Shown: positions 59,520-64,000 of the stretch, one piece after another
How the letters are laid out: each line of letters starts with the position of its first letter
Numbering within the stretch: the stretch's first letter is position 1
Assembly (NCBI GenBank): GCA_007844125.1
Contig: CM017563.1
Location: 40,740,512 to 40,804,511 of the forward strand
Direction of reading: 5' to 3'
Length of the DNA: 64,000 nucleotides
Source of the DNA: Sinonovacula constricta
Lineage: Eukaryota; Mollusca; Bivalvia; Cardiida; Solecurtidae
The notes under the pieces: generated by a model
Told to the model about the DNA's origin: nothing
Databases searched by the model: none
What the model saw: the letters and a program-made list of their open reading frames with translations, nothing else
Made by a program: the position numbers and the translations under genes

Positions 59520-59605
59520 TAATCTAAATGTAATATTAGATTGTCTAAATGTAATATTAGATTGTCTAAATGTCATATTAGATTGTCTAAATGTCATATT
59601 AGGTT
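59520..59605. repeat. 21-bp tandem, about four units
   Basis: 'ttgtctaaatgtaatattaga' with a later 'gtcatatta' variant. Confidence 0.85.
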
Positions 59606-60338
59606 GAAAAGTGACGTTTTATCGATTTGTTATGCTAAATAACGTAAGCAATATTTATCATTAAGACATGGTGTATATCGCAACAGTTTACTTCTAGAAC
59701 TTATAGAAGACAGAGGCGTTGCTAGGCATGATGTGATGTGTACGCATGTACGCTAGCAGGTCCGCAGACATGTTCCCCGAAAAAAGTGTGTGTTTCTACA
59801 TACTATAAGGTAGTTCAGGGAGGTTTCGGTATCAGGGTATAACTAGATTTTAAGTAAACTATATTGTGTAATCGTTCTGAGGATGGAACTATGCGAGAAG
59901 TTCTGATTTAAAATATAAAAATACACAACTTACACCATACCAGCAGCTACAAAAAAGTTACTAACTTGATTTAGCAATTTTACATTTGTCTTTTTTTCTC
60001 TCCATTTTTTCATGGTGCAAATATCGGTACTGTATTTGATTGCAAAAGATGTACACCTTAGCCCGACGAAGATACGATTAGTGTTGCAGATTTACTTGTT
60101 TTATGTTTTTCATTATTTGGCGACAATGTGTAGGCAGTTGCGTATTCTGCGTACAAGCAGCTACGCGCCTGGACGATAAGGTTCGTGTCAATCAATGTGA
60201 ATTATTTTTAAAAAATCAATGAATGTCCATCCACTTCAAATCCAGAGATTTAGTGATCATTTTCAAACCCATATTATCGTGAAATTGTGAAACACGCTTT
60301 GGAGACGCTCACATAAGTTACAAAGTAACTTGTTTTGT
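59606..60338. other. No gene seen
   Basis: AT-rich intergenic sequence between gene B (3' side) and the gene A 5' region. Confidence 0.4.
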
Positions 60339-60638
60339 CAGGGATGGCTCCAGGGGGGAGGGATTGGGGATGCATCCTTTCCCCAAGCCCCACCCCTCCC
60401 CACCAACCAGGTCAAAGAGTAGAGTTGTGAAAACAAATAAATGCAAGCTTAAACAATACGAAGCTTTTAAAGTAATTTTTTTTGACTACTTAGGTCGAAA
60501 TTTGGGTCCTTTACTGTGTATTTATATATTTAGTATTTACTACGATAAAGTTGAATGGACCTTGATTCACGCCTCCCCCCCCCCCAAAAAAAAATAAATA
60601 AATAAAAAAATAAAAAAATAAATCTGGATCCGCCCCTG
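60339..60638. mobile_element. CAGGGG-type nonautonomous transposon, copy 3, inverted
   Basis: Left 'cagggatggctccag', right (inverted) 'caggggcggatccag', 12 of 15 identical. The body is the inverse of 21017-21298, with a C10/A-rich run at 60575-60620. Confidence 0.75.
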
Positions 60639-60917
60639 GCCTTCATTTTGTCCGTCCTAGCAGGTGCATTAAACAAACGCTTGGCATAGGAAATATCATA
60701 GTACTCGACTTGGCTCGTTCTTTAAAATTCGTGTCTGTTTTAAATATATAACTCAGAATGTATATACTTATTATAAGTGAATAAATATTCAGTAAATCGA
60801 GTTCATTCGCCTATTATTTTACACTTTATTTAGATTTTTATCATTTTAAAAAATCTAGGTCACTGCAGCAAAGGGTTAAAATAATGGGCTGTATAAAACT
60901 ACTGAAATCCAACAATT

Positions 60918-60923
60918 GTTTAT
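60918..60923 (-). terminator. Candidate polyadenylation signal of gene B
   Basis: AATAAA on the minus strand, about 285 bp past the proposed gene B stop codon. Other signals are possible. Confidence 0.3.
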
Positions 60924-61206
60924 TGTTTTTCACATAATTTCAGTCCAATACAGTCATATTTACAACAGTAAATTAATCGTCATTACAAGTTACCTAATTA
61001 CAAACTGGCAGAAACGTATTTGATTATTATGTGATTATTATGAATGACAGTAATATGTTATGTAAGTTATCAAACATGTCAATTTGGCCACCAGATTTCA
61101 AATTTCCACATCACAATATTTGTGTCCATGGTGCTCACTCAATCTATTTGCTTAGTGAACAGGCTCGAACGCTGGCTTGCAGTTCTTGTGATAGCTTCAT
61201 ACGCCT

Positions 61207-61223
61207 TTAGTGGAGATGGTAGG
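61207..61223 (-). CDS. Proposed last coding exon of gene B
   Basis: Strong acceptor 'gttttatttcttccag' then 17 nt that complete the split codon and add four residues (Ala-Tyr-His-Leu-His) before TAA. Phase fits. It is tiny, so unproven. Confidence 0.45.
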
Positions 61224-64000
61224 CTGGAAGAAATAAAACTTTAAGATTACATTTAAAGCCATGCGCTAGAACGAAAAGATATTTACAGAAAGAGGTGACG
61301 TATTTGGTGGAAAATGAGTAGGAAAAGGCAAGGTAGGCAACCGTTCTTAGAGCAATGATTTTATCAGGATATTCGCTATACAGATGGTGATAAAACAATG
61401 CCAGTCTTCTTTGCAGTTATCTCCCTTTCAAATTCGGATCTGAAGGAGATGCCACGGTGATTTGTCGATAGATCTACTAGCGCTATCGCATAAATTATAC
61501 TTACTTTCATTAAGACGCAACAATTAATTTGATTATATTAAATAAAATTATAAAGAATTATAATGCTCTAAATGACCTTAAAGAACTATTTTCTGTTTAA
61601 CTGTACATGGTGCTAAGGTCTTACCTGGACACATGCCACACAGCTGGGAACACAGGCAAGGCAAGCTACTGTGCATGAAGCCGTGGTCTTACCGGGGCAT
61701 ATGCCACACCGATGGGGACACAGGTAAGGCAAGTTAATCTACATGGAGCTAAGGTCTTACCTGGACATATGCCACACAGATGGGGACACAGGTAAGGCAA
61801 TTTAATCTACAAAGAGCTAAGGTCTTACCTGGACATATGCCACACAGCTGGGAACACAGGTAAGGCAAGCTATTGTGTATGAAGCCGTGGTCTTACCGGG
61901 GCATATGCCACACCGATGGGGCCACAGGTAAGGCAAGTTACTGTACATGAAGCTAAGGTCTTACCTGGACATATGCCACACAGATGGAAACACAGGTAAG
62001 GCAATTTAATCTACATGGAGCTAAGGTCTTACCTGGACATATGCCACACAGATGGAAACACATGTAAGGCAATTAAATCTACATAGAGCTAAGGTCTTAC
62101 CTGGACATATGCCACACAGATGGGGACACAGGTAAGGTAGGTTACTGTACATGGAGCAATGATCCTTGGTGTACACATTGCCGCCACAGTGTCTCTCGTC
62201 AGGTCCATGGGAACAGTTCACTGAAATATATTTATCCCCATCCTCATCACTGCATCATCCACCTTCTCGACCCCCCGCCACCTCAATTATCATCCTCCAC
62301 ATCCTCCTGCCCCTCCTCCTCACCATCATCAAAATTATCTTTCTCGACACCATCATCAGCAGCAGTAGCAGTAGCAGTAGCAGCAGTACCACTGCCACCA
62401 CCACCAGTAACAGACTCATCATTGCCCTTCTGTTCTTTGCCGTCATTATCAAGTTTCCGTTTTTTTTCCGCAAATGCACAAAACGCTTGATATCTGTTTG
62501 AACCTCCATAATAAAAAACAACAACATAAAGACTGAACTTTTTCCGAAGGTTTTAAATGAACGAAATCTAGAAACGTTTTATTTTTAAGTCGATCACTTA
62601 CTTTCACACGTTGCAGAGCCAGTGTAGTAATTAAGATTCTGGCAGTGGCAAGTGCACGTAGACAGTGTCATTGTACCGCCATTGTTGCAGACCTTTCCTC
62701 CACAGTCTGAAAAGTGATCATTTTATCTTGTGTTTTTATATATAGCCTCAACACATTTTATCCGGCCCACATTACAGGTGAAACCTATGTTTTACTTTAT
62801 TTTAGTATTGTCAAATAAAAAAACAACATATTTTCATTCTTATGTTATCCTTACATTTTAGGGCGTAGTTATACAATCGTATATATATTGTACAGACATA
62901 TTTAGTTTATAACTGAACAATGGTTTTCTTCTTTGATACTAAGTCAAAAAGTCCATTACAAAAAAAGAATAATAAAATAAAATTAAATATGTGTCTTATT
63001 GAATTGTCATTTACGAGAAAAAAAAACATCAATAAGATTGATTTTTTTTTATCGAGTCGAAATTTATTTCCATGCGGATCTTTCATCTTTATTTATTCAA
63101 GTTACTCAGAGCAAAACAACAAATGGGGAAAATATATGCCTTGTCCTATCAAAATGCAAGTTACTAAAGGAATAAAGAAATTTCACCTACTGCAGAGTTT
63201 GTTTGTGCAATGCGAACTGCACTCAGCACACGCTGTACCCTTCTTGTATGGCGTATACTTAGTCTTGACGTCATTCCCTCTGAGGAGAAACGAAAGGACA
63301 GAAAATTATATATTATTATTTATATTGTGAACAAAGAGAGTGTATGAAGTAGACACCTCTCAAGAGTGGAAACTAAACGTAGAATACAAAATAACATCAT
63401 TTGCTAAGAGGGCTGTTTGGTATACCAATGTTTATCATGGCATGTACTTACGAACAGGCTGTTTTATTTACAATGTTTATCACGGCATGTACTTACGAAT
63501 CGGGCTGTTTTGTGTGCAATATTTATCACGGCATGTACTTACGAACCCGGCTGTTTTGAAAACCAATGTTTATCACGGCATATACTCACGCTGGTGAGTA
63601 GTTGCAGACGTAGAAGTGGTAGGGGCGGCCCTGGCAGTGAGTGTAGCCACACCCCACCTTGCTGGTCTCCGCCCACATGATCTGTCACGTGCACAAGAGA
63701 AAATGTGTAAACAATTTTCATGATATAAAGTTACATTTTAGTGCAGGAAAGTAAGTCAGTTTTTCATTACAATAAAATATTTCTTATTCTGATACAAGCA
63801 CCAAATTTGGTACAGATGATATTAACACATTTTGAAGATGGACGACTGCGGCCATATCAAATTTGGCCATTACGTCATCATGGCAGTGAAACATCTCGAA
63901 GAAAAACTCATGTGCTGGCATCAATCTACTTTAAGAAGGTGAGAAATTTATTCCAGCATTGCTTTTGCCTACAAGAAAAGGTTTTGTTCTGTTTATTCAT
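61207..64000 (-). CDS. CAP gene B: 3' half of a CAP-EGF-ShKT paralogue, runs off the window
   Basis: Exons on minus: 63681-63590, 63279-63191, 62706-62602, 62220-62101, then a proposed last exon 61223-61207. Lengths and phases of the first two equal gene A exons 7 and 8 (92 and 89 nt), proving common origin. Domains: second half of CAP ('IMWAETSKVGCGYTHC', 'FYVCNYSPAGN'), Cys-rich hinge, EGF-like with all six cysteines, ShKT (C7C9C9C3C2C). Unlike gene A, the ShKT exon does not end in a stop but in a donor (phase 1), so a short last exon is needed. The 5' exons should lie beyond 64000. Probably a secreted protein like gene A. Confidence 0.85.
61621..62100. repeat. 68-bp array made of ShKT exon 3' ends with splice donors
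   Basis: Seven units of 68-69 bp. On minus each repeats the exon text 'ccttacctgtgtccccatct' + 'gtgtggcatatgtccag' followed by GTAAGAC. Units alternate between types (for example 'gaagccgtggtcttaccggg'), with a larger period of about three units (~205 bp). Several units carry TAG where the exon has a Tyr codon. Confidence 0.92.
62101..62220 (-). CDS. CAP gene B ShKT exon
   Basis: Acceptor 'aaatatatttcag', 39 codons 'NCSHGPDERHC...' to 'CPHLCGICP' plus G, donor GTAAGA. Its last ~60 bp plus donor recur seven times downstream. Confidence 0.88.
62340..62405. repeat. (AGC/AGT)n trinucleotide run
   Basis: 'catcatcagcagcagtagca' then 'gccaccaccacc', in the intron between the gene B EGF and ShKT exons. 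Confidence 0.85.
62602..62706 (-). CDS. CAP gene B EGF-like exon
   Basis: Acceptor 'ttttcag', starts 'CGGKVCNNGGTMTLSTCTCH', six cysteines, donor GTAAGT, phases 1 and 1. Confidence 0.88.
63191..63279 (-). CDS. CAP gene B exon equivalent to gene A exon 8
   Basis: Acceptor 'gtttctcctcag', 'GNDVKTKYTPYKKGTAC' to 'CTNKLC', donor GTAGGT. Confidence 0.9.
63424..63589. repeat. 46-bp array made of CAP exon donor copies
   Basis: Units begin at about 63429, 63474, 63520 and 63568. On minus each reads 'cgtaagtacatgccgtgata' + 'aacattg'. The last is the real donor flank of exon 63590-63681 ('cgtgagtatatgccgtgata'). Confidence 0.88.
63590..63681 (-). CDS. CAP gene B exon equivalent to gene A exon 7
   Basis: Acceptor 'gtgcacgtgacag', 'IMWAETSKVGCGYTHC' to 'FYVCNYSP', donor GTGAGT, phase 2. 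Confidence 0.92.
63682..64000. other. Intron of gene B to the window edge
   Basis: No exon equivalent to gene A exon 6 is visible before the edge. 'caccaaatttggtacagatg' and 'ccatatcaaatttggccatt' suggest a dispersed repeat. Confidence 0.45.

Overview
The window looks like a piece of an AT-rich invertebrate genome, most likely a bivalve mollusc. Three things point there: intron-rich genes buried in minisatellites and tRNA-derived SINEs, a dispersed repeat of a kind I associate with bivalve genomes (1-190 and 16021-16235), and gene types common in bivalves (secreted CAP/EGF/ShKT proteins, an ankyrin protein fused to a Mab-21/cGAS-like domain, and a Yorkie/YAP exon). The species cannot be fixed from sequence alone.

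Layout. 1-18.7 kb has no convincing exon; it holds tRNA-derived SINEs, a TA-flanked MITE family, a hAT-like nonautonomous transposon and small minisatellites. At 18715-19166 (minus) lies the first coding exon of a YAP/Yorkie homologue, cut by a splice donor inside its first WW domain. 21.9-26.8 kb is a giant 28/29-bp minisatellite with a foreign insert. 27.2-27.6 kb is a short Mutator-like element; a longer inverted relative sits at 58.5-59.0 kb. 29743-32457 (plus) is an uninterrupted 904-codon gene: ankyrin repeats followed by a Mab-21/cGAS-like nucleotidyltransferase with an apparently intact active site. From 36570 to 54588 (minus) a ten-exon gene for a secreted CAP-EGF-ShKT protein can be assembled with every splice phase matching (291 codons plus stop). 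From 61207 to the right edge (minus) is the 3' half of a tandem paralogue.

How the parts fit. The two CAP genes are same-strand paralogues with the same exon sizes and phases where both are visible. Their introns are filled with tandem arrays of 19, 32, 34, 46, 67, 68 and 80 bp. The striking pattern is that three arrays are built from copies of an exon-intron boundary: the 67-bp array repeats the acceptor and first ~45 coding bases of CAP exon 6; the 68-bp array repeats the last ~60 coding bases and donor of the paralogue's ShKT exon; the 46-bp array repeats the donor of its CAP exon. A fourth (32 bp) begins next to the exon 8 donor and resembles its flank. Each unit keeps a usable-looking splice site, so these arrays could act as decoy or alternative splice sites.

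Most long open frames here are low-complexity or minisatellite frames, not genes.
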